This document shows positions 24,945-32,907 of a stretch of DNA of 39,600 bases, piece by piece (within the stretch, counting starts at the first letter, position 1; each line of letters starts with the position of its first letter). The notes beneath the pieces were generated by a model. The model worked only from the letters and a program-made list of their open reading frames with translations. It was not told the origin of the DNA and did no database searches. This DNA comes from an uncultured Acidimicrobiales bacterium. Its GTDB lineage: Bacteria; Actinomycetota; Acidimicrobiia; Acidimicrobiales; UBA10347. A program made the position numbers and the translations under genes. The stretch covers positions 1 through 39,600 of the forward strand of contig CALKPY010000080.1 of NCBI GenBank assembly GCA_937991435.1, read 5' to 3'.

Positions 24945-25028
24945 ATGTCCATCGAGGGGGATGAGTTGCAAGCTGTATCTGAGTTGGGCAGCGCCCGGGC
25001 ATTAGCAACAACCCGTCGCCGAGCGTGA
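24945..25028 (+). CDS. Possible short leader ORF coupled to the first permease
   Basis: ATG at 24945 opens a 27-codon frame (MSIEGDELQAV... ending ...TTRRRA) whose TGA overlaps the permease GTG as GTGA. A TTG at 24966 in the same frame has the better ribosome site (GAGGGGG at 24954-24960). It may be a leader peptide that feeds ribosomes to the permease start, which has no Shine-Dalgarno sequence of its own. No homology is recognised. Confidence 0.35.
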   Translation: MSIEGDELQAVSELGSARALATTRRRA

Positions 25029-26167
25029 CCGATGTCGATCATTTGTCTGTCGATTCGGCCAAGGGCGACCCGGCGCATCGAATAGTTCGGTCTCTTGCCG
25101 GGCTAACGGTTCCGATCGGCGCTGTTCTCGCGGCGCTGGTTGTCGGAGCCCTCATGCTGTGGGCCCTCGATGCCAGCCCGATCGAGGGGTACAAGGCACT
25201 GTTTTCCGGTGCATTCGGTGGCGCCGATGAGCTCGCCGACACCGCAATCAAGTCGATGCCGCTACTCCTTGTCGGCGTCGGCATCTGCATTGCGTTTCGT
25301 GCGGGTGTCATCAATATCGGCGGCGAAGGCCAGATAGTGGCAGGAGCGATCTTGTCGACGACTGTCGCCCTCGCCCTGCCAGACCTGCCACGAGCCCTGC
25401 TCGTGCCGCTGGTACTCATCGCTGGTGCAGTCGGCGGAGCTATCTGGGGTGCAATCCCCGGTGCGCTTAAGGCCTACGCGAACGTCAATGAGATCTTGAG
25501 CACGATCATGATGAACATCGTGGCTGCGCAGTTCTTGAGTTTCCTGCTGCAGGATCTGCTGATTGAAGAGGGTGCAATTCGCATTCAACAGACCGAACGG
25601 TTATCGGCCAACTCTCACCTGCCGCTGTTGCCAGGCGGTACCCGCTTGCACATCGGCGTTTTGATCGCCATCGGTGTTGCGGTACTTGGGTATCTGTTGT
25701 TGTTTCGCTCCGCACCGGGCGTGCGACTGCGCGCCGTAGGTCACAATCCGCACGCATCTCGCTACGCGGGCATGCCGGTACAGCGCAGCATCGTGCAGGC
25801 GCTGGCGCTGAGCGGTGCCTGCGCAGGCATTGCCGGTGCAGTACTCGTGTTCGGAAGCGAGTCGCATCGACTGATCGGCGAAGGCGGGGCCGCGGCCTTT
25901 ACACAAAACGCTGGCTTCAACGGCATCGTAGCGGCGCTCTTTGGCGGGCTTCACCCGCTCGCGACCGTTCCCGCATCGTTTCTATTCGGCGGGCTACTCA
26001 AGGGCGGAATCGACCTGCAACAGGCCGTGCAAGTTCCGGGCGCCCTGGTCGTAGCCCTCAACGGCATCGTTGTCGTGTTTGTCGTGAGCAGCCTCAAGCT
26101 GCAGACGCGCATTCGCGATTGGGCAGCGGCGCTAGGTCAGGCACGGAGCGATCAACATGTGGAGTGA
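25025..26167 (+). CDS. ABC transporter permease, BMP/nucleoside type, subunit 1 (YufP-like)
   Basis: This 380-residue membrane protein belongs to the branched-chain/simple-sugar permease superfamily (BPD_transp_2), subgroup paired with BMP-type binding proteins that import nucleosides and purines. About ten hydrophobic helices are visible; family blocks include FRAGVINIGGEGQIVAGA near residue 90, NVNEILSTIMMNIVA near 160 and RAVGHNPHASRYAGM near 240 (coupling region). The GTG at 25025 is chosen because family proteins start shortly before the first helix; it overlaps the stop of a short leader frame. The 3' end overlaps the second permease gene by 11 bases. Substrate in this context is probably a purine, nucleoside or ureide. 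Confidence 0.92.
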   Translation: MTDVDHLSVDSAKGDPAHRIVRSLAGLTVPIGAVLAALVVGALMLWALDASPIEGYKALFSGAFGGADELADTAIKSMPLLLVGVGICIAFRAGVINIGGEGQIVAGAILSTTVALALPDLPRALLVPLVLIAGAVGGAIWGAIPGALKAYANVNEILSTIMMNIVAAQFLSFLLQDLLIEEGAIRIQQTERLSANSHLPLLPGGTRLHIGVLIAIGVAVLGYLLLFRSAPGVRLRAVGHNPHASRYAGMPVQRSIVQALALSGACAGIAGAVLVFGSESHRLIGEGGAAAFTQNAGFNGIVAALFGGLHPLATVPASFLFGGLLKGGIDLQQAVQVPGALVVALNGIVVVFVVSSLKLQTRIRDWAAALGQARSDQHVE

Positions 26168-27110
26168 TTTCTTCACCACGTCGGTGATCGTCGCGACTTT
26201 GGCTTCGGCGGTTCGGTTCGCGACGCCATTTCTGCTCGCTGCGCTGGGCGAAGCCGTAGGGCAACGATCGGGGGTGCTTAACCTCGGTGTCGAGGGAGTC
26301 ATGCTGTGCGGAGCCTTTACGGCCTACTACGTCAGGTTGAATCCCAGCGGCTGGGGTTGGGCTGGCGGCATGGCGACCGCAATTCTTGCGGCACTGGCGG
26401 TTGGCCTCTGTATGGGGTTGCTCTATGCCTGGATGACCCTCGTCATGCACGCGGAGCAGGGCATAAGCGGAATTGGCATCTTTTTGTTCGGGCTCGGTGC
26501 CACCGACCTGCTGTTTCAAAAGCAGGTTGGCGTTCCTCTCCCTATTTCTGGGCTCCGGCCGATCCGAATCCCGCTGCTAGGCGACATTCCACACGTTGGC
26601 GACATTTTGTTCAATCACAATGTGTTGGTGTATCTCGCGTATGTGCTGGTGCCGGTGATCACCCTGATGGTCAATCGAACCACGTTCGGGCTCAATATCC
26701 GAGCGGTTGGCGAAACGCCCGAAGCTGCCGACACGTTGGGCGTCAACGTGAACCTGATTCGTCTCGGAGCCATCTTGATCGGCAACGCGTTGGCGGCGCT
26801 TGCCGGAGCCGCTCTGGTGATGAACACCAATATCTTCCAGCAGAACCTCACCGCAGGGCAGGGTTTCATCGCGGTAGCGTTGGTGTACTTCGGCGCATGG
26901 CGCCCTGGAGGCGTGATGGCCGGTGCACTTCTCTTTGGCCTCGTGTCATCGACAGTTCTGCAGCTCAAGACCCTCGGCATCGTGTCGGGAGCAGCATCAG
27001 CGCTTACCGCAATGGCCCCGGCGCTACTCACCATTGTGGTCTTGGTGATTGTTAGCCGCCGCATCGGCCAACCGTCGGCGCTCACGCGCCCATTCGATCG
27101 AAACGCGTAG
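26157..27110 (+). CDS. ABC transporter permease, BMP/nucleoside type, subunit 2 (YufQ-like)
   Basis: This 317-residue permease is the partner of the preceding one in a heterodimeric channel. It shows about eight to nine membrane helices, the family block LGEAVGQRSGVLNLGVEGVM near the N-terminus and the coupling region NIRAVGETPEAADTLGVNV. ATG at 26157 lies 11 bases inside the previous gene, so translation is coupled. The length is normal. After it comes a 95-base gap with a strong hairpin, then the binding-protein gene; permeases before binding protein before ATPase is a rearranged order compared with the usual Bacillus order (binding protein, ATPase, permeases). Confidence 0.92.
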   Translation: MWSDFFTTSVIVATLASAVRFATPFLLAALGEAVGQRSGVLNLGVEGVMLCGAFTAYYVRLNPSGWGWAGGMATAILAALAVGLCMGLLYAWMTLVMHAEQGISGIGIFLFGLGATDLLFQKQVGVPLPISGLRPIRIPLLGDIPHVGDILFNHNVLVYLAYVLVPVITLMVNRTTFGLNIRAVGETPEAADTLGVNVNLIRLGAILIGNALAALAGAALVMNTNIFQQNLTAGQGFIAVALVYFGAWRPGGVMAGALLFGLVSSTVLQLKTLGIVSGAASALTAMAPALLTIVVLVIVSRRIGQPSALTRPFDRNA

Positions 27111-27149
27111 CCACGGTGTGCTGGCGTTTACGAAACCAAACCGAAACGT

Positions 27150-27171
27150 AGGTGCGCGAAGATGCGTACCT
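27150..27171 (+). other. Hairpin in the gap before the BMP lipoprotein gene
   Basis: AGGTGCGC, GAAGAT, GCGTACCT forms an 8-bp stem with one G-U pair and a 6-base loop. It lies 35 bases before the lipoprotein start. No T-run follows. It could stabilise the downstream message, which would allow the binding protein to be made in excess; this is inference. Confidence 0.4.
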
Positions 27172-27205
27172 CCGACATAGATCTCATCCAAGAGGGGAAG
27201 CAAAC

Positions 27206-28255
27206 ATGAAAAGAAATCCAATCGGGGTGCTACTGGCACTCATTGCCGCACTGGCGCTCCTGGCGTCTGCATGCGGAAGCGACGACGGCGCCGACAGCGC
27301 CGACGAGGTCGACAGCGGAGATACTGCGGAATCGACGTCGGCCGAATCGTCAGCGTCTGCAGGCCCGCTTCGTGTGGGCATCGTCGCCCCGTCAGCGTCG
27401 AATGACCTGGCATTCACCCAATCGATCGTTGATGCAGTCAACGCGGTCGCTGGCGATCGCGAACTCGACATAGCAGTAACTGATGGAACGTTCATCGTTG
27501 AAGATGCTGCGGCCGCTATTCGCGGCTACGCCGCCGACGGTGTCGACCTGGTTATTGCTCACGGCTCGCAGTACGGCGGTCCGCTCCAGGAGATTGCTCC
27601 TGATTTCCCTGATACGGCCTTTGCTTGGGGTACCGCGGTCGACACATTTGGCCTTCCTAACGTTGCGGCCTACACCGTGCGTGCCGATCAGGGTGGCTAT
27701 GTGAATGGCACACTCGCAGCACAACTAAGCGAGTCCGGCGTGCTCGGTGTCGTGGGTCCGATTGAGGTTGGCGACGCCAAGCTGTACGTCGACGGTTTCG
27801 TTGCGGGCGCCAAGGCGCAAGATCCAAACGTCACGGTCAACGTCAACTACATCGAATCATTTAGCGATGTGGCGTTGGCTTCCGAAGCCGCGACTGCTCA
27901 CATTCAAAACGGTGCCGATGTCTTGACTGGCACCGCTCAGATGGTTGTTGGCGCAACCGGCGTAGCCGGCCCTGCAGGAGCCCTATGGTTCGGGACACAG
28001 TCGAACCAGACACCGTTGGGCCCTGACTTTGTCGTTGCGTCGCAGGTGTACCACTGGGAAGTCGTGCTTTCAGAAATGATGGCAGAAATCGACGCTGGCA
28101 CCTTCGGCGGAGAGGTGTACACCCTCACGCTTGAAAACGGTGGCTTGGTCATTGAATTCAATGACGGAGCAGGCGCCGACTCTTCGGTCATCGATGGCGC
28201 TCAGGCGACCATCGATGGCATCATCGACGGTTCCATCACGACCTCCGACGGCTGA
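27206..28255 (+). CDS. BMP-family substrate-binding lipoprotein (nucleoside/purine ABC importer)
   Basis: This 349-residue exported lipoprotein has a signal ending in the lipobox LASAC (Cys23), an Asp/Glu/Ser-rich linker (about 24-55) and a periplasmic-binding-protein fold of the BMP (PnrA-like, PF02608) family: VGIVAPSASNDLAFTQSIVD, a DLVIAHGSQYGGP block and the long FGTQSNQTPLGPDFV segment. BMP proteins commonly bind nucleosides or purine-like molecules. ATG at 27206 is chosen because AGAGGGGAAG lies at 27191-27200 and it starts a proper signal peptide. The ATPase gene follows after 3 bases. Confidence 0.92.
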   Translation: MKRNPIGVLLALIAALALLASACGSDDGADSADEVDSGDTAESTSAESSASAGPLRVGIVAPSASNDLAFTQSIVDAVNAVAGDRELDIAVTDGTFIVEDAAAAIRGYAADGVDLVIAHGSQYGGPLQEIAPDFPDTAFAWGTAVDTFGLPNVAAYTVRADQGGYVNGTLAAQLSESGVLGVVGPIEVGDAKLYVDGFVAGAKAQDPNVTVNVNYIESFSDVALASEAATAHIQNGADVLTGTAQMVVGATGVAGPAGALWFGTQSNQTPLGPDFVVASQVYHWEVVLSEMMAEIDAGTFGGEVYTLTLENGGLVIEFNDGAGADSSVIDGAQATIDGIIDGSITTSDG

Positions 28256-28258
28256 CAA

Positions 28259-29779
28259 ATGACCGCTGTCCCGGTAGCACCGATGCTTGAAATGCGAGGA
28301 ATCACCAAACGATTCCCTGGCGTTTTGGCCAATGATCATGTTGATCTTTCGGTGCTGCCGGGCACGGTGCACGCCCTGCTCGGCGAGAACGGGGCAGGCA
28401 AGAGCACGCTTATGAAGGTGCTCTACGGTTTGAACAAGCCCGACGAAGGCTCGATTCATGTCAACGGCGCTCAGGTGACGATCGGTTCTCCGACCGAAGC
28501 CATCTCGCTGGGAATCGGCATGATCCACCAGCACTTCATGCTGGTGCCCACACTCACCGTTGCTGAAAACGTTGCCCTCGGACTTGGTGGCCGTCGGGGC
28601 TTGGCCGACATGCGGCCGGTGCGTAAACGGCTCGGGGAAGTCTCAGAACGCTACGGCCTGTCGATCGACCCCGACGCCTACATTTGGCAGCTTGCGGTGG
28701 GAGAGCGACAACGCGCAGAGATCCTCAAAGCGCTCTACCGAGACGCCAAACTTCTCGTTCTCGATGAGCCAACTGCCGTACTGACGCCTCCCGAAGTTGA
28801 CGACCTGTTCGCCACGCTGGCCCAGCTTGTCGAGGACCAATGCGGGCTCATCTTCATTTCTCACAAGCTGCACGAAGTCATGCAGATTGCTGACGAGGTC
28901 ACCGTCTTGCGCAACGGCAAGGTGACCGGTCACACGACGCCAGCCGAGTCAACCCGAGAATCGCTCGCTGAGTTGATGGTTGGTCGCCCCGTCGACCTCG
29001 GTCGTCAACTGCCTGATGTCGAACTCGGCGTTGAACGCTTGCGTATCCGCAACCTCAACGTTCGAGGAGACCGCGGCTCGATGGCCGTCAAAGACCTATC
29101 GATCTCGGTACGTGCCGGTGAGATCGTGGGTATCGCCGGGGTGTCTGGCAACGGTCAGCGTGAGCTCGCCGATGCCGTCTTTGGGCTACGTAAACGCGAA
29201 TCTGGCGAGATTTCGATCGATGGCGAGCCGATCAAGGCCCCTGCGCCTAAGCACGTGCGAGAAAAGGGTCTGGCGTATGTGCCCGAAGAACGCATGCGCG
29301 ATGGCAGCATCGGCGAATTCACGGTCGCGGAGAATCTCATGTTGGTCGACTACAACCAGGCGCCATATACCCGCGCCGGCTTGCTTCAAAATGGGCCGAT
29401 CGATGATCGATGCGCTCAGCTTGTTCATGACTACGCGGTCAAAACACCGACACTCCAAACGCCGACCCGGTCGTTGTCAGGCGGCAACATTCAAAAGGTC
29501 GTGATTGCACGCGAGTTCAGTTCTGGTGCAGGGGTATTCGTGGTCGCTCAACCGACTCGCGGTGTCGACATTGGTGCCGCGGAGTACATCCACGAACAGC
29601 TGCTGGCCCAACGAGCCGACGGTGCTGCGATTCTTCTGATTAGCGAGGACCTCGACGAGGTGCTGGCCATGTCAGATCGAATCATTGTGTTGCTCGAAGG
29701 CGAGATCATGGGCGAGGTCGACGGCAAAGATGCCGATGTGCAACAGGTGGGCTTGCTAATGACGGGCGTGACGTCATAA
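28259..29779 (+). CDS. ABC transporter ATP-binding protein, double NBD, nucleoside/sugar type (YufO-like)
   Basis: This 506-residue protein has two fused nucleotide-binding domains. The first has Walker A ([14 protein letters not shown]), a signature region [15 protein letters not shown] and Walker B ([13 protein letters not shown]). The second has the degenerate A-loop typical of the family ([18 protein letters not shown]), the signature [13 protein letters not shown] and [11 protein letters not shown]. It energises the two permeases. ATG at 28259 is 3 bases after the previous stop with a poor ribosome site, so it is probably coupled. It ends the transporter operon; a small hairpin and a new promoter follow. 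Confidence 0.93.
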   Translation: MTAVPVAPMLEMRGITKRFPGVLANDHVDLSVLPGTVHALLGENGAGKSTLMKVLYGLNKPDEGSIHVNGAQVTIGSPTEAISLGIGMIHQHFMLVPTLTVAENVALGLGGRRGLADMRPVRKRLGEVSERYGLSIDPDAYIWQLAVGERQRAEILKALYRDAKLLVLDEPTAVLTPPEVDDLFATLAQLVEDQCGLIFISHKLHEVMQIADEVTVLRNGKVTGHTTPAESTRESLAELMVGRPVDLGRQLPDVELGVERLRIRNLNVRGDRGSMAVKDLSISVRAGEIVGIAGVSGNGQRELADAVFGLRKRESGEISIDGEPIKAPAPKHVREKGLAYVPEERMRDGSIGEFTVAENLMLVDYNQAPYTRAGLLQNGPIDDRCAQLVHDYAVKTPTLQTPTRSLSGGNIQKVVIAREFSSGAGVFVVAQPTRGVDIGAAEYIHEQLLAQRADGAAILLISEDLDEVLAMSDRIIVLLEGEIMGEVDGKDADVQQVGLLMTGVTS

Positions 29780-29787
29780 CAATGTTG

Positions 29788-29802
29788 TTCCGCTTCGCGG
29801 GG
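29788..29802 (+). terminator. Weak terminator-like hairpin after the transporter operon
   Basis: TTCCGC, TTC, GCGGGG can form a 6-bp stem (four GC pairs and two G-U pairs), followed by CTTTACGTTTTGTT. It starts 8 bases after the ATPase stop. Confidence 0.35.
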
Positions 29803-29803
29803 C

Positions 29804-29833
29804 TTTACGTTTTGTTAAGAGTCGGGCTAGCGT
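29804..29833 (+). promoter_or_regulatory. Candidate promoter of the enzyme operon (carbamoylase onward), leaderless
   Basis: TTTACG (29804-29809) and TAGCGT (29828-29833) are 18 bases apart. The -10 box ends seven bases before GTG at 29841, and no Shine-Dalgarno sequence is seen, so the message may start at the start codon. Confidence 0.45.
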
Positions 29834-29840
29834 ATTGAAT

Positions 29841-31100
29841 GTGACTGAGGCAGACAGCGCAGCGTTACGTATCGACATGACCAGACTCGGCGACAAGCTC
29901 GCGGAACTGGCCTCGATCGGCGCCATCGAGGGCACCGAAGGTTGTGCACGGTTGGCCCTCACCGACGAAGACCGAGACGGGCGCAACCTGGTTGTCACGT
30001 ACATGCGTGACCTTGGCCTTGATGTTTCGATCGACGGCATCGGCAATGTCATCGCCGTCATGGCCCACGATGGCCCCGAGGCGCCGGTGATGACTGGTTC
30101 GCACATCGACACGGTTCGAACGGGTGGCCGCTACGACGGCAATCTCGGCGTGCTTGCCGGGCTTGAGGTAATTGAGACGGTAATCGGTTCTGGCATCACG
30201 CTCGACCGTCCACTTGCCGTGGGGTTCTTCACCGACGAAGAAGGCGCTCGATTCCCGCCCGACATGCTCGGCAGCCTGGTCTATGTCGGCGGTATGGCCC
30301 TCGAAGACGCACTTGAAATAGAAGGCATCGACGGGGCAATCGTCGGCGATGAGTTGACGCGCATCGGTTATGCCGGAAGCGCACCCTTGCCGGGGCCAGT
30401 GCCACATGCGTTCGTTGAGCTGCATATCGAGCAAGGGCCCGTGCTCGAGGTCGAAGACATCACCATTGGTGCCGTGACCGGGGTACAGGGAATCAGTTGG
30501 CAACAAGTCACCATCACTGGCCAGAGCAATCACGCAGGCACAACACCAATGAGTCTGCGGCGCGATCCCGGGTTTGTGGCAGCCGCCTGCGCAACCTTTG
30601 TGCGTGAACTGGCCCTTGAGCTTGGTCACCCACAGGTCGGCACGGTCGGCCGAGTTGAATTTGCACCGAACCTGGTCAACGTCGTTCCGGCGTCGGCGAC
30701 GTTCACGGTTGATTTGCGCAATACCGACGAAGCCGTACTCGTCGAAGCAGAACAACGGTTCGCTGCCTTTGTCGCCAAGGCTGCAGAGGCCGAAGGGTGC
30801 ACCGTCGAGACTGAAACGTTGGCCCGGTTTGAGCCCGTTACCTTCGCACCTGAGGTCGTCGATATCGTCGAGTCTGCGGCCAATGATCTTGGGCATTCGG
30901 TCATGCGGCTGCCATCTGGGGCTGGTCACGACGCCCAAATGATGGCTCGGGTATGTCCCACCGCCATGGTGTTTACCCAAAGCCGCGATGGGCTCAGCCA
31001 CAACGCGGCCGAGTACACCAGCCCCGCCGATCTCGAAGCCGGAGCGAATGTGCTCTTGCAAACCATGATTCGGCTATCTCAAAACCCAGCTTCGGTATGA
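29841..31100 (+). CDS. Zinc-dependent amidase, N-carbamoyl-L-amino-acid hydrolase/allantoate amidohydrolase family
   Basis: This roughly 419-residue enzyme is of the M20/HyuC (hydantoinase/carbamoylase) family, which removes a carbamoyl or ureido group and releases ammonia and CO2. Metal ligands are visible: His88 and Asp99 (TGSHIDTVRTGGRYDGNLG), Glu133/Glu134 (FFTDEEGARF), a later His in VELHIEQGPVLE and the C-terminal His in SHNAAEYTSP. Family members act on N-carbamoyl-L-amino acids, beta-ureidopropionate or allantoate; motif alone cannot separate these. GTG at 29841 is chosen for the leaderless promoter, TTG at 29835 is possible. In the E. coli counterpart locus this place is held by YgeY, another M20-type hydrolase. 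It is followed after 10 bases by the YgfK-like gene. Confidence 0.9.
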   Translation: MTEADSAALRIDMTRLGDKLAELASIGAIEGTEGCARLALTDEDRDGRNLVVTYMRDLGLDVSIDGIGNVIAVMAHDGPEAPVMTGSHIDTVRTGGRYDGNLGVLAGLEVIETVIGSGITLDRPLAVGFFTDEEGARFPPDMLGSLVYVGGMALEDALEIEGIDGAIVGDELTRIGYAGSAPLPGPVPHAFVELHIEQGPVLEVEDITIGAVTGVQGISWQQVTITGQSNHAGTTPMSLRRDPGFVAAACATFVRELALELGHPQVGTVGRVEFAPNLVNVVPASATFTVDLRNTDEAVLVEAEQRFAAFVAKAAEAEGCTVETETLARFEPVTFAPEVVDIVESAANDLGHSVMRLPSGAGHDAQMMARVCPTAMVFTQSRDGLSHNAAEYTSPADLEAGANVLLQTMIRLSQNPASV

Positions 31101-31110
31101 AGGTGCAGCC

Positions 31111-32907
31111 ATGATCGAACAGGTGCCAGCCGCAGCGAGCGAAGCAACGCCTCCGCTTACGCCAATGTCGCTCGCCGCATTGCTCGGCCGAGTCGACCAT
31201 GAATGGAACACGCGCAAAAAGATCTTTGATCTGCCGACCGCTCGCATCTGGAAACGTGACCCCGAGATTGACCTGAGCTTCGACTTTCTTGGGCGCACGT
31301 GCGCCACGCCGATTGGCCCCGCGGCCGGGCCGCACAGCCAACTGGCGCAGAACATCGTGCTGTCATGGCTCGGCGGTTCCCGATTGTTCGAACTCAAGAC
31401 CGTTCAGATCCTCGACGAACTCGAGATCTCGCGGCCGTGCATTGACATGCAGACCATTGGTTACAACATTGAGTGGAGCCAAGAACTGCTCGTGCCGCAG
31501 AGCCTGACCGAATACGTCAAGGCATCGATGATGATCGACATCTTGCGTCAGTGGGAGCCACTTGCGCCCCACATCGGCGCCGACCCTGGCCCCCATGTGT
31601 TCGATATGTCGGTCGGTTACGACCTCGCTGGCATTGCTTCGCCCAAGGTCGCGGCGTTTATTCAGGGCATGAAGCAAGCCGATGCCGAGATCGACGCCTT
31701 GCGGCCCGAGCTTGTCGGCCCGTGGGCTGAGTTCGCCAACGTTGACTTCACGTCGCGTATTTCTGACACCTTGACGTTGTCGACGTTTCACGGGTGTCCG
31801 CCCGAAGAGATCGAGTCGATCACCAAACACCTGATCGACGAGCATGGGCTTGACGTAATCGTCAAGCTCAACCCCACACTTCTTGGCTACGAGACCGTTG
31901 CGGGCATCGTCAATGACGAGCTCGGCTACACCGACGTCTCGGTCAAGGAATCAGCCTTTGCCGAAGACCTGCAGTTCGAGCGCGGTATCGAGCTCATCGG
32001 CGAACTCAACGACTACGCCAAGGACCGCGGACGGGTGTTCGGCATCAAGCTGACGAACACGCTGGTCGTCGATAACCAGAAGCAGTTCATGCCCGACGAC
32101 ACCATGTATCTCTCTGGCGCCCCGCTGCACGTGCTTGCATCGACCCTGCTCGACAAGCTTGCCGGCGCTCTGCCGGGCCAACTCGATCTTCCTGGCAGCG
32201 AGGGCGACATCATGGTGAGCTTCTCTGCGGGAATCACCAAGGACAATCTCGCCGACGCGATCGCGATGGGGGTGAATCCCGCAACGGTTTGCTCTGATCT
32301 GCTCAAACCTGGGGGCTACGGGCGCCTTGCTCCCATGCTCAAGGCGTTGACCACCGAAATCACCAGCAGCGGTCATTTTGATCTTGCGTCATGGAAGCAG
32401 ACCCGCCACGAACAAGCCGTCGCGGCAGGGCACGCCTCTGCAGCGGCTCAGCATGTGGCATCGATACGTGGCGAAGGCATTGGCGACTATCACCTGTCAG
32501 GCAACGAAAAGCTGCCACGAGTCGTCGACAATGAACTCGAAATGTTCGGATGCGTGGCCTGCAACTTCTGTGTGACGGTCTGCCCCAACGACGCATTCTT
32601 CAGTATCAAGAGCCTCGACGGCATGGCTGACCGACAGCAATACTTGTTGTTCACCGAGTTGTGTAACGAGTGCGGTAACTGCATGACGTTCTGCCCCGAA
32701 GAGGGCGACCCAGCCATGATTAAACCTCGCCTCTATAGCGACCCGACCGTGTACGCCGGGCGCACCGGCCAGGGTTTCTTGGTCGACGCGGGCACGATTG
32801 TCGACAGTCGAGCCGAAGACCGACAGGTCGAACTCGTGCAGATGCTGCTCAACAGTGAGCAAGGCAATCCGCTGCACGCCCCAGTCAGCCCCGAGGAACG
32901 CTCATGA
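31111..32907 (+). CDS. YgfK-like iron-sulfur oxidoreductase, short form without FAD/NADPH domain
   Basis: This 598-residue protein matches the N-terminal part of E. coli YgfK ('putative selenate reductase subunit', now linked to anaerobic purine/urate breakdown). Diagnostic blocks are TCATPIGPAAGPHSQLAQNI, then LFELKTVQILDELE, a dihydroorotate-dehydrogenase-like TIM barrel expected to bind FMN. The C-terminus carries two 4Fe-4S motifs: Cys481, 484, 487, 491 and Cys518, 521, 524, 528. YgfK is about 1030 residues with a GltD-like FAD/NADPH domain between barrel and C-terminal cluster; that domain is absent. The layout thus resembles PreA of dihydropyrimidine dehydrogenase. GAAGGTG precedes ATG at 31111; its stop overlaps the next start (ATGA). 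A reductive step on a purine- or pyrimidine-derived ring is inferred. Confidence 0.9.
   Translation: MIEQVPAAASEATPPLTPMSLAALLGRVDHEWNTRKKIFDLPTARIWKRDPEIDLSFDFLGRTCATPIGPAAGPHSQLAQNIVLSWLGGSRLFELKTVQILDELEISRPCIDMQTIGYNIEWSQELLVPQSLTEYVKASMMIDILRQWEPLAPHIGADPGPHVFDMSVGYDLAGIASPKVAAFIQGMKQADAEIDALRPELVGPWAEFANVDFTSRISDTLTLSTFHGCPPEEIESITKHLIDEHGLDVIVKLNPTLLGYETVAGIVNDELGYTDVSVKESAFAEDLQFERGIELIGELNDYAKDRGRVFGIKLTNTLVVDNQKQFMPDDTMYLSGAPLHVLASTLLDKLAGALPGQLDLPGSEGDIMVSFSAGITKDNLADAIAMGVNPATVCSDLLKPGGYGRLAPMLKALTTEITSSGHFDLASWKQTRHEQAVAAGHASAAAQHVASIRGEGIGDYHLSGNEKLPRVVDNELEMFGCVACNFCVTVCPNDAFFSIKSLDGMADRQQYLLFTELCNECGNCMTFCPEEGDPAMIKPRLYSDPTVYAGRTGQGFLVDAGTIVDSRAEDRQVELVQMLLNSEQGNPLHAPVSPEERS

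Noticed and set aside
24896..25024. Purine or other riboswitch in the transporter leader
   Set aside because: I could not find the conserved loop sequences of purine riboswitches; a covariance-model search would decide.
26306..27055. 249-codon plus-strand frame inside the second permease gene
   Set aside because: The alternative frame lacks membrane helices and is rich in Arg, Cys and Trp, as expected for an out-of-frame reading; the permease frame has the conserved blocks.
29865..31061. 398-codon open frame on the minus strand opposite the zinc carbamoylase gene
   Set aside because: The plus-strand protein has all family motifs; the antisense frame is a by-product of GC-rich codon use and resembles nothing.
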